This document shows, in pieces, positions 11,382 to 19,662 of a stretch of DNA of 64,000 nt (position 1 is its first letter; every line of letters begins with the position of its first letter). Source of the stretch: SG8-40 sp963792855 (GTDB lineage Bacteria; Pseudomonadota; Gammaproteobacteria; Burkholderiales; Eutrophovitaceae). The notes under the pieces are model-generated. The model was given only the letters and a program-made list of their open reading frames with translations, was not told the DNA's origin and did not search any database. The translations under genes and the position numbers were made by a program. The stretch spans positions 30,279 to 94,278 of the forward strand of contig CAWBXZ010000016.1 in NCBI GenBank assembly GCA_963792855.1. The letters are read 5' to 3'.

Positions 11382-11957
11382 TTATCTGCTGCGCCACCAT
11401 CGACTGGCCAGTTGGTGCGCTTCGGCGATTTCCTCCGGCGTCATTTCCTTCTTGATCATCTGCAGGTTGCGGTGCGCGTTCCTGTTGCCTTGCACGGACG
11501 CGAGTATCCACCAGAAGCACGCCTGCACATCGTCACCCGGGACGCCCTCCATGCGATAGTACGCCGCACCGAGGTTGTTCTGGGCCTTCGCGTCTCCCTG
11601 TTCGGCCGCTTTTTCGTACCAGTACGCCGCCTGCGTGCCGTCTTGCGCAGTGCCTTTCCCCTTGGCATACATCACGCCGAGGCTCGACTGCGCCACCGCT
11701 AGTCCCTGCTCCGCGGACTTGCGATACCAGTACACGGCTTGCTCATAGTCTTGCGGGACGTTCAGACCGAATTCGTACGCTACGGCAAGGGTGAACTGCG
11801 CCGCCGCGTCACCAAACTCGGCGAACTCCTTCATCAACTTGAGTGCGGTCGCACGTTCTTGCGCGTCGACTGGGGAACCGGCGCTCCCCGACGCATCGGC
11901 CAGCGCAGTCGCCGACACCATCACGAGGCAAAGAACTACTATTTTTGCGTGTCTCAT
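11382..11957 (-). CDS. Sel1-like (TPR) repeat protein, exported
   Basis: A 191-residue protein with a signal peptide at residues 1-20 (ATALA cleavage site). Three Sel1-like helical repeats follow at about 51-85, 87-121 and 123-157, each with the pattern A-x-A-Q-x-x-L-G/A-x-x-Y and W-Y-x-K-A-A-E-Q-G. Sel1 repeats make a solenoid for protein-protein contacts; the partner is unknown. ATG 11957 was chosen over the longer frame at 11996 because it starts the signal peptide directly. It follows the PilZ gene on the same strand after about 90 bp. Confidence 0.85.
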   Translation of the reverse strand: MRHAKIVVLCLVMVSATALADASGSAGSPVDAQERATALKLMKEFAEFGDAAAQFTLAVAYEFGLNVPQDYEQAVYWYRKSAEQGLAVAQSSLGVMYAKGKGTAQDGTQAAYWYEKAAEQGDAKAQNNLGAAYYRMEGVPGDDVQACFWWILASVQGNRNAHRNLQMIKKEMTPEEIAEAHQLASRWWRSR

Positions 11958-12049
11958 GGTCGGCGCGCTTTCGACATCAGCAGAAACGGCAACCAAGCCG
12001 CAACGATCGAACGGGCCAGTCCGGTTTGCCCGGACTCATCGCGAGAAGC

Positions 12050-12532
12050 TTATCGCGAGCCCTTCCTTGTAAACCAGCTGCGAGCGCGCTTGTTCTGAGT
12101 GATTGCCGCCGATGGGTCGCCTTGCTTCTTGCGCGCCGGCGCGGCCCGCGCGACGTCCTGATCGCGGCTTGTCGAGAACTGATCTCGCAAGAAAGCCTTG
12201 CATAACTCCACGCCTGCATCATCGATTTCGACAACCTTTGTTCCAATCACCGAGTCGCCAACGTGAACGACCTCCACCTTGCACTCGAGCACCCTGCCCG
12301 GCAAAAGCTCGCAACGGAAGCCGAGAATCTGCCCCTCCCAGAACCTTTCTGTAGTCAGAAGCAGGAAGCCAGTCTCGCTCATGTCCTGGATCAGACAGGT
12401 ATTCTGCTCGGCAAGTGCCGTCAAAGCCAGTGGATCATCCTCCGAAGTCAGGACGCCTTTTCGCGTGACGCTAATCCGTTTGGCGGTTCGTAGCTCGGAG
12501 AAATCCTGCATGTCGGTTCGCGGTTCGGTCAA
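12050..12532 (-). CDS. PilZ-domain-like protein
   Basis: A 160-residue soluble protein resembling PilZ domains, which bind cyclic di-GMP. The N-terminal RTAKRISVTRKG at about residues 15-26 is compatible with the RxxxR arm, and IQDMSETGFLLLT at about 48-60 corresponds to the D/NxSxxG signature, here with M in place of the small first residue. The C-terminal 30 residues are basic and low in complexity (KKQGDPSAAITQNKR). Binding of c-di-GMP is plausible but not certain given the loose motif. A 10-bp hairpin lies 22 bp upstream of the start. Confidence 0.72.
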   Translation of the reverse strand: MTEPRTDMQDFSELRTAKRISVTRKGVLTSEDDPLALTALAEQNTCLIQDMSETGFLLLTTERFWEGQILGFRCELLPGRVLECKVEVVHVGDSVIGTKVVEIDDAGVELCKAFLRDQFSTSRDQDVARAAPARKKQGDPSAAITQNKRARSWFTRKGSR

Positions 12533-12863
12533 AAGTCGCTCAGCTGTCGGTAATGAAAGCGGGATAGCCCGCTTTCACTGCGGTAACCCGGGTCAGTGCA
12601 CAAACCGGGCCAACATCGGCCCCGGATCCCTTCTTTAGCCGGGATCTGACAGCTCTCGACACGCGGAATCACACAAACTATCAATTTGTTAAGCACCGCT
12701 GCGATGGCGAGCAGATCGGGAAGGAATGCCTGCGCCACATGCCGTGAAACGCCATTCCTTTAACGATGGCAACGGGCAAACGAAGAAAAACGGCCGCTTA
12801 TCGGTACATTTCTACAAGAAGCGCCGCTTTATCGGGGCGGACAGTCAATCCCGGGGGAATGCC
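12533..12863. other. Gene-free region between the PilZ and glutaredoxin-like genes
   Basis: 331 bp without a supported gene. A long plus-strand open frame starting at 12726 runs antisense through the next gene and shows no family resemblance. The region contains the hairpin at 12554-12577 and presumably the PilZ promoter. Confidence 0.5.
12554..12577. repeat. 10-bp perfect inverted repeat in the PilZ leader
   Basis: TGAAAGCGGG at 12554-12563 pairs exactly with CCCGCTTTCA at 12568-12577 around a 4-base loop. No T-tract follows. It lies 22 bp upstream of the PilZ start codon and could fold in its 5' leader. Confidence 0.75.
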
Positions 12864-13451
12864 CTATTCGATGTATTCAACGTCCTCGTAGTCGGACTCA
12901 CCCTGCTCATCATCGCCGGCGCCGGCATCGACGTTCTGGTCGACTTTTTCTGCAACCTGCGGCACCGTTGGCGTTATCTCTACGAGCGGGTAGCTCGGAT
13001 AGCCGGCGAAATCAAGGGCGCTATTCCATTGCGCCGCTTCAAACCCTCTGATCACCGTACCCCCGATCTTGACAACAGGCACTTCCCGGGCACCCGAGGT
13101 CAAAGCCATCAGTTCCTCTTGCACCTCTGCGCGGTCGGCGTCCAGCAACGTGTGCGGAACCCCCCTCCTGAGAAGCAGTTCTCGCGCCGAATTGCAGTGC
13201 TGGCCACAATCGGTCACGTAAAGCGTCACAGGGAACCTGCTCACCGCAACCTGCAGACGATACGGCAATACCTGCTCCGAGCTTTCATCGTACAGGTGCG
13301 GGCGTTGGACATTCCTCGCACCGGCAGGCGGCAGCTCATCGCCATAATGAACATTGCCCGCCTCGTCTTCCCAGCGATATGTGTCCGCGGCAGCGGCGCC
13401 TAACGAGACCAGTGCGACAACCCCAACTGCCAGCAGCCTTCCCATCATCAT
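12864..13451 (-). CDS. Exported DUF4124 and glutaredoxin-like domain protein
   Basis: A 195-residue protein combining a signal peptide (residues 1-22), a DUF4124 unit (TYRWEDEAGNVHYGDELPP, about 23-42) and a glutaredoxin-like fold (about 70-150). The latter contains VTLYVTDCGQHCNSARELL, with a CX3C pair (CGQHC) instead of the usual CXXC, and the cis-proline-like VPVVKIGGTVIRGF block. The tail is acidic (DDEQGESDYEDVEYIE). Export suggests a periplasmic thiol role, but no substrate is evident. The ATG at 13451 is one of three adjacent Met codons. It lies 12 bp downstream of prlC on the same strand. Confidence 0.82.
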   Translation of the reverse strand: MMMGRLLAVGVVALVSLGAAAADTYRWEDEAGNVHYGDELPPAGARNVQRPHLYDESSEQVLPYRLQVAVSRFPVTLYVTDCGQHCNSARELLLRRGVPHTLLDADRAEVQEELMALTSGAREVPVVKIGGTVIRGFEAAQWNSALDFAGYPSYPLVEITPTVPQVAEKVDQNVDAGAGDDEQGESDYEDVEYIE

Positions 13452-13463
13452 CTGTTTCTCCGA

Positions 13464-15515
13464 TCAGGCGTGCGCAACGGCCGGCTCATCACTCATGCCG
13501 CTGTGCCGCAACAACGCTTCAATACTCGGCTCGCGCCCCCTAAACGCCACAAACGACTCCAGTGCCGGCCGGCTACCGCCCACCGCCAGGATTTCATCGC
13601 GAAATCGCGACCCGACATTGCCTTCGAGCACCCCGTGTTCTTCAAATTCACTGTAGGCGTCCGCCGACAGCACTTCGGCCCATTTGTAGCTGTAGTAGCC
13701 GGCCGCGTACCCGCCGCCAAAAATGTGGGAAAAACCATTCGGAAACCGGTTGTATGACGGCGGAATCATCACCGCGACCTTTTTGCGGACTTCGTCAAGG
13801 ACCCGCATCGGCGAAATCGGACCGTCCGGCTCGTACTGGTGATGGATATTCATGTCAAACATGGAAAACTCGATCTGCCTCAGCGTCTGCATGCCGACCT
13901 GGAAGTTTTTCGCCGCCAGCATCTTGTCGAACAACTCGCGCGGCAATGGCTCGGCCGTGTCTACGTGCTGTGTCATTTCCTTGAGCACATTCCATTCCCA
14001 GCAAAAGTTCTCCATGAACTGGCTGGGAAGCTCGACGGCGTCCCACTCCACGCCATTGATGCCTGAAACGCCAAGCACGTCCACGCGCGTCAGCAAATGG
14101 TGCAGGCCATGGCCAAATTCGTGAAACAGCGTAATCACTTCGTCGTGCGTCAGCAAAGCCGGTTTGTCGCCTACAGGAGACGAAAAATTACAGTTCAGGT
14201 AGGCAACGGGGGTTTGAAGCCCGTCTTGCTTGCGACGCCGGGTAATGGCATCGTCCATCCACGCACCGCCTCGCTTTGTGGGCCGGGCGTGCAAGTCCAT
14301 GTAAAACCGGCCTAAAAGCTCGCCGCTGTGGTCGCGAATCGCGAAAAATCGCACATCGTCATGCCAGCGGGTCGCCTCCTCCTCGGATATTTCGATCCCG
14401 TACAACTTCTGCACGACGCCAAACATGCCTTCGAGCACCTTGGGTTCGGGAAAATACTGCTTGATATCCTGGTCGGAGAAAGCGTACCTGGCGAGACGAA
14501 GTTTCTCTGAAGCATAGGCTACGTCCCAGCTCTCGAGCGGCACCAGCCCGAGCTCATCTCTTGCAAAGCCTCGTAGCTCATCGAGATCGCGTTGCGCATA
14601 AGTTCTGGCCCTGGCGGCAAGGTCGGTCAGAAAGTCCAGAACCTGCCGGGATGACTCCGCCATTTTCGGTTCCAGCGAAAGCTGGGCGTAATCCTCGTAT
14701 CCAAGCAACCGGGCCTGTCGGCGGCGCAGTTTGAGAATCTCGACGATCAGCGGCGTATTGTCATGTTCGGGAGGGCCAAACTCGGAAGCCCGCGTGACGA
14801 AAGCACGGTACATGCGTTCGCGCAGCGCACGATTGTCCGCGTACTGCAATACCGGCAGATAGGACGGCGCGTGCAACGTAAACTTCCAGCCCTCCTTGTT
14901 CTCGTTCTTCGCCGCCGTCCGGGCCGCCTCGACAGTGTCGGCCGGCAGTCCGGCCAGATCGTTCTTGTCCGTGACGAGCAGTTCGAACGCGTTCGTTTCG
15001 TCGAGCACATTGTCGTTGAATCGCGAGGAAAGCTTTGCAAGTTCTTGCGCATTCTTCCCGAATTCCGCTTTATCCCGAGGCGCCAGATCTGCCCCTCCGA
15101 GCCGGAAATCCCGTAGTTCGTTCTCGACAAACTTTCGCTGCGCGTCGCTTAGCGTTTGATAGGCCGCCGATGCCCTGAGTGCCTTGTACCGACGAAACAA
15201 CGATTCGTTTTGCGCAAGTTCGGTGAACAGTTGCGTTACCTGCGGCAAGGTCTCGTTGTAGACCTCACGAAGCTGCGTCGAATTCATCACCGCATTCAGA
15301 TGGGCCACCTGACCCCATGCCCGTCGCAGCCGTTCGACGGCATCATCGAGCGGCGTCACAAACGTGTCCCAGGTCGGTTCGGTTTCGTCCCCGGTGACTT
15401 GCCCGGTGACCTTGCGTACATCGGCGAGCAACTGCGATATAGCCGGGGCAACAAACTCCGGCTTGAATTCGGTAAAACGGGGTAGCCCGGAAAAATCAAG
15501 TAATGGATTCATCAT
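13464..15515 (-). CDS. prlC: Oligopeptidase A (M3 family)
   Basis: A zinc metallopeptidase of the M3 (thimet oligopeptidase) family that degrades cytosolic peptides, including cleaved signal peptides. The protein is about 683 residues, normal for PrlC. The zinc motif HEFGH lies at about residues 465-469 in TLFHEFGHGLHHLL, and the third ligand Glu lies in the downstream EWDAVELPSQFMENF block. No signal peptide is present. The start is one of two adjacent ATG codons (15515 or 15512); neither has a strong ribosome site. The glutaredoxin-like gene follows 12 bp downstream, so the two are probably cotranscribed. Confidence 0.96.
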   Translation of the reverse strand: MMNPLLDFSGLPRFTEFKPEFVAPAISQLLADVRKVTGQVTGDETEPTWDTFVTPLDDAVERLRRAWGQVAHLNAVMNSTQLREVYNETLPQVTQLFTELAQNESLFRRYKALRASAAYQTLSDAQRKFVENELRDFRLGGADLAPRDKAEFGKNAQELAKLSSRFNDNVLDETNAFELLVTDKNDLAGLPADTVEAARTAAKNENKEGWKFTLHAPSYLPVLQYADNRALRERMYRAFVTRASEFGPPEHDNTPLIVEILKLRRRQARLLGYEDYAQLSLEPKMAESSRQVLDFLTDLAARARTYAQRDLDELRGFARDELGLVPLESWDVAYASEKLRLARYAFSDQDIKQYFPEPKVLEGMFGVVQKLYGIEISEEEATRWHDDVRFFAIRDHSGELLGRFYMDLHARPTKRGGAWMDDAITRRRKQDGLQTPVAYLNCNFSSPVGDKPALLTHDEVITLFHEFGHGLHHLLTRVDVLGVSGINGVEWDAVELPSQFMENFCWEWNVLKEMTQHVDTAEPLPRELFDKMLAAKNFQVGMQTLRQIEFSMFDMNIHHQYEPDGPISPMRVLDEVRKKVAVMIPPSYNRFPNGFSHIFGGGYAAGYYSYKWAEVLSADAYSEFEEHGVLEGNVGSRFRDEILAVGGSRPALESFVAFRGREPSIEALLRHSGMSDEPAVAHA

Positions 15516-15625
15516 CAACAATCAACAGAGTGAATACGAAAAATTAAACGGACCCGGGATGCACCTGGTTCTCATGCCCCGAATGCAAGCCTCGGTGGCC
15601 GGCAGCACCGGAGAACATCCGGTCG

Positions 15626-16897
15626 CTACTCGTAGACGATGTGGCCGCCCAGGAGCGTATACAAGACCTTGCCTTCAAGCTCGTATCCGGCAAAAGGCGT
15701 GTTGTGTCCTTGACTTCGAAACCGTGAGGCGTCGACGAGCCAGGACCGCGACGGATCGAATACGCACAGGTCTGCACGCGCCCCGACGGCAACACGGCCG
15801 GCCGGAATGCCCAGCAAGCGCGCGGGCGCAGAAGTCAGGCAGGAAAGCGCCTCAGCGAGCGCGATTCCCGCCTCATCCGCCCATTTGAGCGTCAACGGCA
15901 AAAGCAGTTCCAGGCCCGTTGCGCCGGCCGCCGCCTCGGCAAAGGGCAGTTGCTTGGCATCGTCATCGACCGGCGTGTGATCGGAACAGACTGCGTCGAT
16001 GGTTCCATCGGCCAGCCCGGCTCGCAAGGCATCACGATCCCGCGATGAGCGCAGTGGCGGCATCAGGTTGTATGCGGACTCAAAGTCACCGATATCGATG
16101 TCGGTCAGGTGCAAATGATTGGCCGAGATATCGCAACTCACCGGCAAGCCCGAGGCTTTCGCCTGCCGCACCATATTCACACTCTCTGCGCCCGATAACC
16201 GGCAAAGATGCACGCGCGCACCCGTTTCCCGGGCCAGCAAGAGTATTGTCGATACCGCGATCGTTTCGGCGACGGCAGGGATCGCCTGCAAGCCCAGCCT
16301 GGTCGCAACTTCACCGTCATGTGCAACACCACCACTGGACAGGCTGTTTTCCTGCGGCCGCAGCCACACAGAGTGCCCAAGCGTAGCGGCGTATTGCATG
16401 CATCTGAGCAACATCTGAGGGTCGGGGAGCGGTGCATCCCCCTGAGAGAATGCAACGCATCCGGCTTCGGCAAGTTCAGACATCTCGGTGAGCTTGCTGC
16501 CTCGCAAGGCCTGAGTCAGCGCGCCTATCGGATACACCTGCACCAGGTTGAGATTGCGCGCCCGGTACTTGAGCATTTCCACAAGGCCCGGCTCGTCCAG
16601 CGGCGGATCGGTGTCGGGCGGACAGGCAAGGCTGGTGACCCCGCCCGCGGCAGCCGCTGCCGCCTCGCTCTCCAGAGTAGCGCGATATTCCAGGCCCGGC
16701 TCGCGCAAGCGCGCCGCGATATCCACCAGACCGGGACAGACGACGAGTCCACGCGCATCGATCGTGCGGTCGGCCCGAAAGTCCGCCGGTGCCTTGCCGA
16801 TGGCGGCAACTTCGGATCCATCGATGAAGACGTCGGTATGCTCGTCGAAGCCGCTCGCCGGGTCGATGAGCCGCCCTCCCGCGATATGCGTCTTCAT
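15626..16897 (-). CDS. Dihydroorotase-like protein PyrC' (probably catalytically inactive)
   Basis: A 423-residue amidohydrolase-fold protein of the class I dihydroorotase group, encoded directly after pyrB with a 4-bp ATGA overlap. The metal-binding DxHxHxRxPG signature is degenerate: DIAARLREPG at residues 59-68 has Ala61 and Arg63 where the two histidines should be. SDHTPV near residue 310 is retained. This matches the non-catalytic PyrC' (PyrX) of pseudomonads and relatives, which is needed to assemble active aspartate transcarbamoylase. By that analogy it should be a structural partner of PyrB, with the real dihydroorotase encoded elsewhere. I infer this; activity was not shown. Confidence 0.93.
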   Translation of the reverse strand: MKTHIAGGRLIDPASGFDEHTDVFIDGSEVAAIGKAPADFRADRTIDARGLVVCPGLVDIAARLREPGLEYRATLESEAAAAAAGGVTSLACPPDTDPPLDEPGLVEMLKYRARNLNLVQVYPIGALTQALRGSKLTEMSELAEAGCVAFSQGDAPLPDPQMLLRCMQYAATLGHSVWLRPQENSLSSGGVAHDGEVATRLGLQAIPAVAETIAVSTILLLARETGARVHLCRLSGAESVNMVRQAKASGLPVSCDISANHLHLTDIDIGDFESAYNLMPPLRSSRDRDALRAGLADGTIDAVCSDHTPVDDDAKQLPFAEAAAGATGLELLLPLTLKWADEAGIALAEALSCLTSAPARLLGIPAGRVAVGARADLCVFDPSRSWLVDASRFRSQGHNTPFAGYELEGKVLYTLLGGHIVYE

Positions 16898-17847
16898 GAC
16901 TGGCCCGCCAGGATAGACATCACCGCCATTCTCACCGCAATCCCGAACGTGACCTGCGGCAGAATCACCGACTGGGTGCCATCCGCGACGCTGGAGTCGA
17001 TTTCCACCCCCCGGTTCATCGGGCCGGGATGCATCACGATCGCCTGCGAATCGGCATGGGCCAGTTTTTCCGGGCTCAAACCGTAATTCTTGAAATACTC
17101 CTGCGCGCTCGGGAGCAACTCGCCGTTCATGCGCTCATTCTGAAGCCGCAACATGATCACCACGTCAACGCCCTTCAACCCCCTGGCCATGTCGGTGAAA
17201 ACCTGGACGCCCAGCCGCGTCACGGCCGTCGGCAACAAGGTCGCAGGAGCAATCACGCGAACTTCTGCCACGCCCAGCGACGTCAACGCGTGAATCTGTG
17301 ACCGGGCGACCCGGGAATGCAGGATGTCGCCAACGATTGCGACCCGAAGGCCCGCGAAGTCGTGCTTGTAATGACGAATCGTAAACATGTCGAGCAAGGC
17401 CTGCGTCGGATGCGCATGCCGCCCGTCGCCGGCGTTGATGACGTGAACATTCGGCCCGACGTGCCGCGCGATCAGATTGGGCGCACCGCTTTGGGAATGC
17501 CGTACAACGAACATGTCGGCATGCATCGCCGACAGATTGGCAATGGTATCGAGCAGCGTCTCGCCCTTGCTCTGAGCGGAAGCGCCGACGTTGAGATTGA
17601 TTACATCGGCCGAGAGCCGCTTGGCGGCAATCTCGAACGTAGTGCGCGTGCGTGTGCTGGGCTCGAAGAAAAGGTTGAAAACCGACTTTCCGCGTAACAG
17701 CGGGACCTTCTTGATGTCGCGTTCGGTGACAGAGACAAACGAGCGGGCGGTATCGAGAACGTGAACCAGCGTATCGCGCGGCAGCCCCTCAATAGACAAC
17801 AGATGGGTCAGGCCCCCGCTGCTGTCAAGTTGAGGATTGCGGCTCAC
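16894..17847 (-). CDS. pyrB: Aspartate carbamoyltransferase catalytic subunit
   Basis: PyrB condenses carbamoyl phosphate with aspartate, the committed step of pyrimidine synthesis. The 317-residue protein carries the carbamoyl-phosphate loop STRTRTTFE at residues 64-72, HAD-type contacts in the MHADMFVVRHSQSGA region, HVINAGDGRHAHPTQALLD in the middle, and the HPGPMNRGVEI block near the C-terminus. It overlaps pyrR upstream and pyrC' downstream by 4 bp each, indicating tight translational coupling. No pyrI-type regulatory subunit is present, which fits the PyrB/PyrC' class of holoenzyme. Confidence 0.98.
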   Translation of the reverse strand: MSRNPQLDSSGGLTHLLSIEGLPRDTLVHVLDTARSFVSVTERDIKKVPLLRGKSVFNLFFEPSTRTRTTFEIAAKRLSADVINLNVGASAQSKGETLLDTIANLSAMHADMFVVRHSQSGAPNLIARHVGPNVHVINAGDGRHAHPTQALLDMFTIRHYKHDFAGLRVAIVGDILHSRVARSQIHALTSLGVAEVRVIAPATLLPTAVTRLGVQVFTDMARGLKGVDVVIMLRLQNERMNGELLPSAQEYFKNYGLSPEKLAHADSQAIVMHPGPMNRGVEIDSSVADGTQSVILPQVTFGIAVRMAVMSILAGQS

Positions 17848-18365
17848 GACTGGTCGTGTGCCGTCGGTCGCGGCTTGGTGGACAGGCTCAGTACGCCTTT
17901 GTCATCGCGTCGCAGTGACACCAGTTCCTCTTCGGGGACGGAAACCTGCGCGCCAACGAAGCGGGGTTCGATCGGCAGTTGCCTGCCGCCCCTGTCGACG
18001 AGGGCTGCCAGCATTACGCAACCCGGCCGCCCATAGTCGAACAGCTCGTTCATCGCCGCCCTGATGGTGCGGCCTGTATACAGCACATCGTCGACGAGAA
18101 TGATGTCGCGGCCGTTGACATCGAACGGGATGTCCGACGGCTTGACGTCACCGTGCAAACCTCGCCGGCTATAGTCGTCACGATAAAACGCGATGTCGAT
18201 CGTTCCCATCGGCACCTTGCTGCCCAAAGCGGCGTGCAGCCGCTCGGCAACCCATACGCCGCCGGTATGGATGCCGATAATACCGGTATCGGGTTTAATG
18301 TTGCCCCGGATTCCCTCGATCAGGTTGTTGAGAAGTTTCTCGGTGTCAGGAAATGGTTTTGTCAT
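17844..18365 (-). CDS. pyrR: Bifunctional pyrimidine regulator / uracil phosphoribosyltransferase PyrR
   Basis: A 173-residue phosphoribosyltransferase-fold protein. The PRPP-binding motif is LVDDVLYTGRT at residues 90-100, and GIIGIHTGGVWVA near residue 30 is typical of PyrR. In Gram-positive bacteria PyrR binds pyr mRNA to cause attenuation; in Proteobacteria the RNA-binding role is less certain and the enzyme may act mainly in uracil salvage. ATG 18365 was chosen because the longer frame overlaps ruvX extensively and lacks family sequence. It overlaps ruvX by 20 bp and pyrB by 4 bp, and lies in the yqgE-ruvX-pyrR-pyrB-pyrC' operon. Confidence 0.95.
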   Translation of the reverse strand: MTKPFPDTEKLLNNLIEGIRGNIKPDTGIIGIHTGGVWVAERLHAALGSKVPMGTIDIAFYRDDYSRRGLHGDVKPSDIPFDVNGRDIILVDDVLYTGRTIRAAMNELFDYGRPGCVMLAALVDRGGRQLPIEPRFVGAQVSVPEEELVSLRRDDKGVLSLSTKPRPTAHDQS

Positions 18366-18828
18366 TGGTAAAAAAATCTTCAAGTATCGTCTGTGCCGCC
18401 ACCTGGTCAAGATATGCTTTCTGCCGACGGCCGCGAATGCCGGCGTCACGCAGCATCCCCGAAGCCTCAGCCGACGTATATCGTTCGTCAACCAGCGTTG
18501 TCGCCACACCGAAGCGGCGCGTCAGCTTCGCAGAGAAACGGCGCACGACCGGCGCCAGTTTATGCTCCGTGCCGTCTGCGTTGACCGGCAACCCGACCAC
18601 GAACAGTACAGGTTGCCACTCCCTGACCAGTGTTTCGATCAGGGTCAGCGGATCCTGCGTGTGACGGTAATGCAAGGTTTCCAACGGGTGCGCAATACCA
18701 AGCTCGCGGTCACCAACCGCAATGCCAATGCGCCGCTCGCCAAAATCCAACGCCATCACCGCACCGCGATGCAGGGCGTTTGCCGTTTCTCTCGTTGCGA
18801 CATTCCCGGTTTCAGTCGGCATTGACAC
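18346..18828 (-). CDS. ruvX: Putative Holliday junction resolvase RuvX (YqgF)
   Basis: A 160-residue RNase H-fold protein. MALDFGERRIGIAVGD at about residues 25-40 contains the first catalytic Asp, and LVDERYTSAEA and YLDQVAAQTILEDFF hold the later acidic residues. The family is needed for 16S rRNA 5'-end maturation (YqgF) and has been proposed as a Holliday junction resolvase. The N-terminal 24 residues before MALDFG are longer than usual, so translation may begin at a later codon (Met25). yqgE lies 26 bp upstream. Confidence 0.94.
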   Translation of the reverse strand: MSMPTETGNVATRETANALHRGAVMALDFGERRIGIAVGDRELGIAHPLETLHYRHTQDPLTLIETLVREWQPVLFVVGLPVNADGTEHKLAPVVRRFSAKLTRRFGVATTLVDERYTSAEASGMLRDAGIRGRRQKAYLDQVAAQTILEDFFTNDKTIS

Positions 18829-18854
18829 GCGGAAATGCCGCCGGATGATTGCCT

Positions 18855-19421
18855 TCAGGCATGCCCGACCTCTTCGGAAAGGCTCGCGGGATCGATGCCG
18901 AGGAGGCTCATCGCTCCGCCCAGACGTGCTTCTGCGGGCATGTCGAAAATAATCGACGTGTTCGCCGCGACCGTCAACCAGGCGTTCTGCCCTATTTCCT
19001 GTTCGAGCTGGCCCGGCGCCCAGCCAGAATAGCCAAGCGACACGAGCAGTCCCTCCGAGTCCGGCCCGTTGCCCGCACTCATCGCTTCGAGAATATCGCG
19101 CGACGTCGTCAGGCCAACTGCACCGCCGACGTTCAGTGTCGACTGCCAGCCCCCAACCGGGCGATGCAGCACAAACCCCCGGTCGACCTGCACCGGACCG
19201 CCAAAATACACCGGCAACCGGGACAGCGCCTCATTCTGGAGCGGGATGTCAACTTGTTCGAACAACGTCGCAAGCGTCATCTCGGTCGGTCGGTTGACCA
19301 CGACGCCGAGCGCACCCTGTTCGTTGTGCTCACAAATGTAGGTAAGCGACTTGGCAAAATGGGGATCGGCCATGTTCGGCATGGCGATCAGAAAGTGATT
19401 CGTCAGGTTTACACTATGCAT
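18855..19421 (-). CDS. yqgE: YqgE/AlgH family protein
   Basis: A 188-residue cytosolic protein of the UPF0301 (YqgE/AlgH) family. The N-terminal LTNHFLIAMPNMADPHFAKSL and the following TYICEHNEQGALGVVVNRP are diagnostic. Its molecular role is not established; in pseudomonads AlgH affects alginate and virulence gene expression. It is the first gene of a minus-strand run leading through ruvX, pyrR and pyrB to pyrC', a common proteobacterial neighbourhood. The promoter should lie in the 241-bp gap shared with the divergent sigma factor operon. Confidence 0.95.
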   Translation of the reverse strand: MHSVNLTNHFLIAMPNMADPHFAKSLTYICEHNEQGALGVVVNRPTEMTLATLFEQVDIPLQNEALSRLPVYFGGPVQVDRGFVLHRPVGGWQSTLNVGGAVGLTTSRDILEAMSAGNGPDSEGLLVSLGYSGWAPGQLEQEIGQNAWLTVAANTSIIFDMPAEARLGGAMSLLGIDPASLSEEVGHA

Positions 19422-19662
19422 GCGTTAACCTCCAACATTCTAGCGCCACTGTAGCCCATTACGCCATAAAATCAGACCTATGAGACTCGTTCGACCGTTC
19501 CGCCCGCATCTACCGGGCAAATTCATCTCTAGCCGACAACCGGGGTCCCGCTGATCACAAAGCCCAGCACAATGTGGACCAGACGCAACAGCCAAACGAT
19601 CTGCCCGGACACGCACCGGCCTGACTTAAATTTGCGCAGGACCGGCACGGAGCGACAAGACG

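Noticed and set aside
12726..13403. 225-codon plus-strand open frame
   Set aside because: It is antisense to the glutaredoxin-like gene, which has a signal peptide and clear domains.
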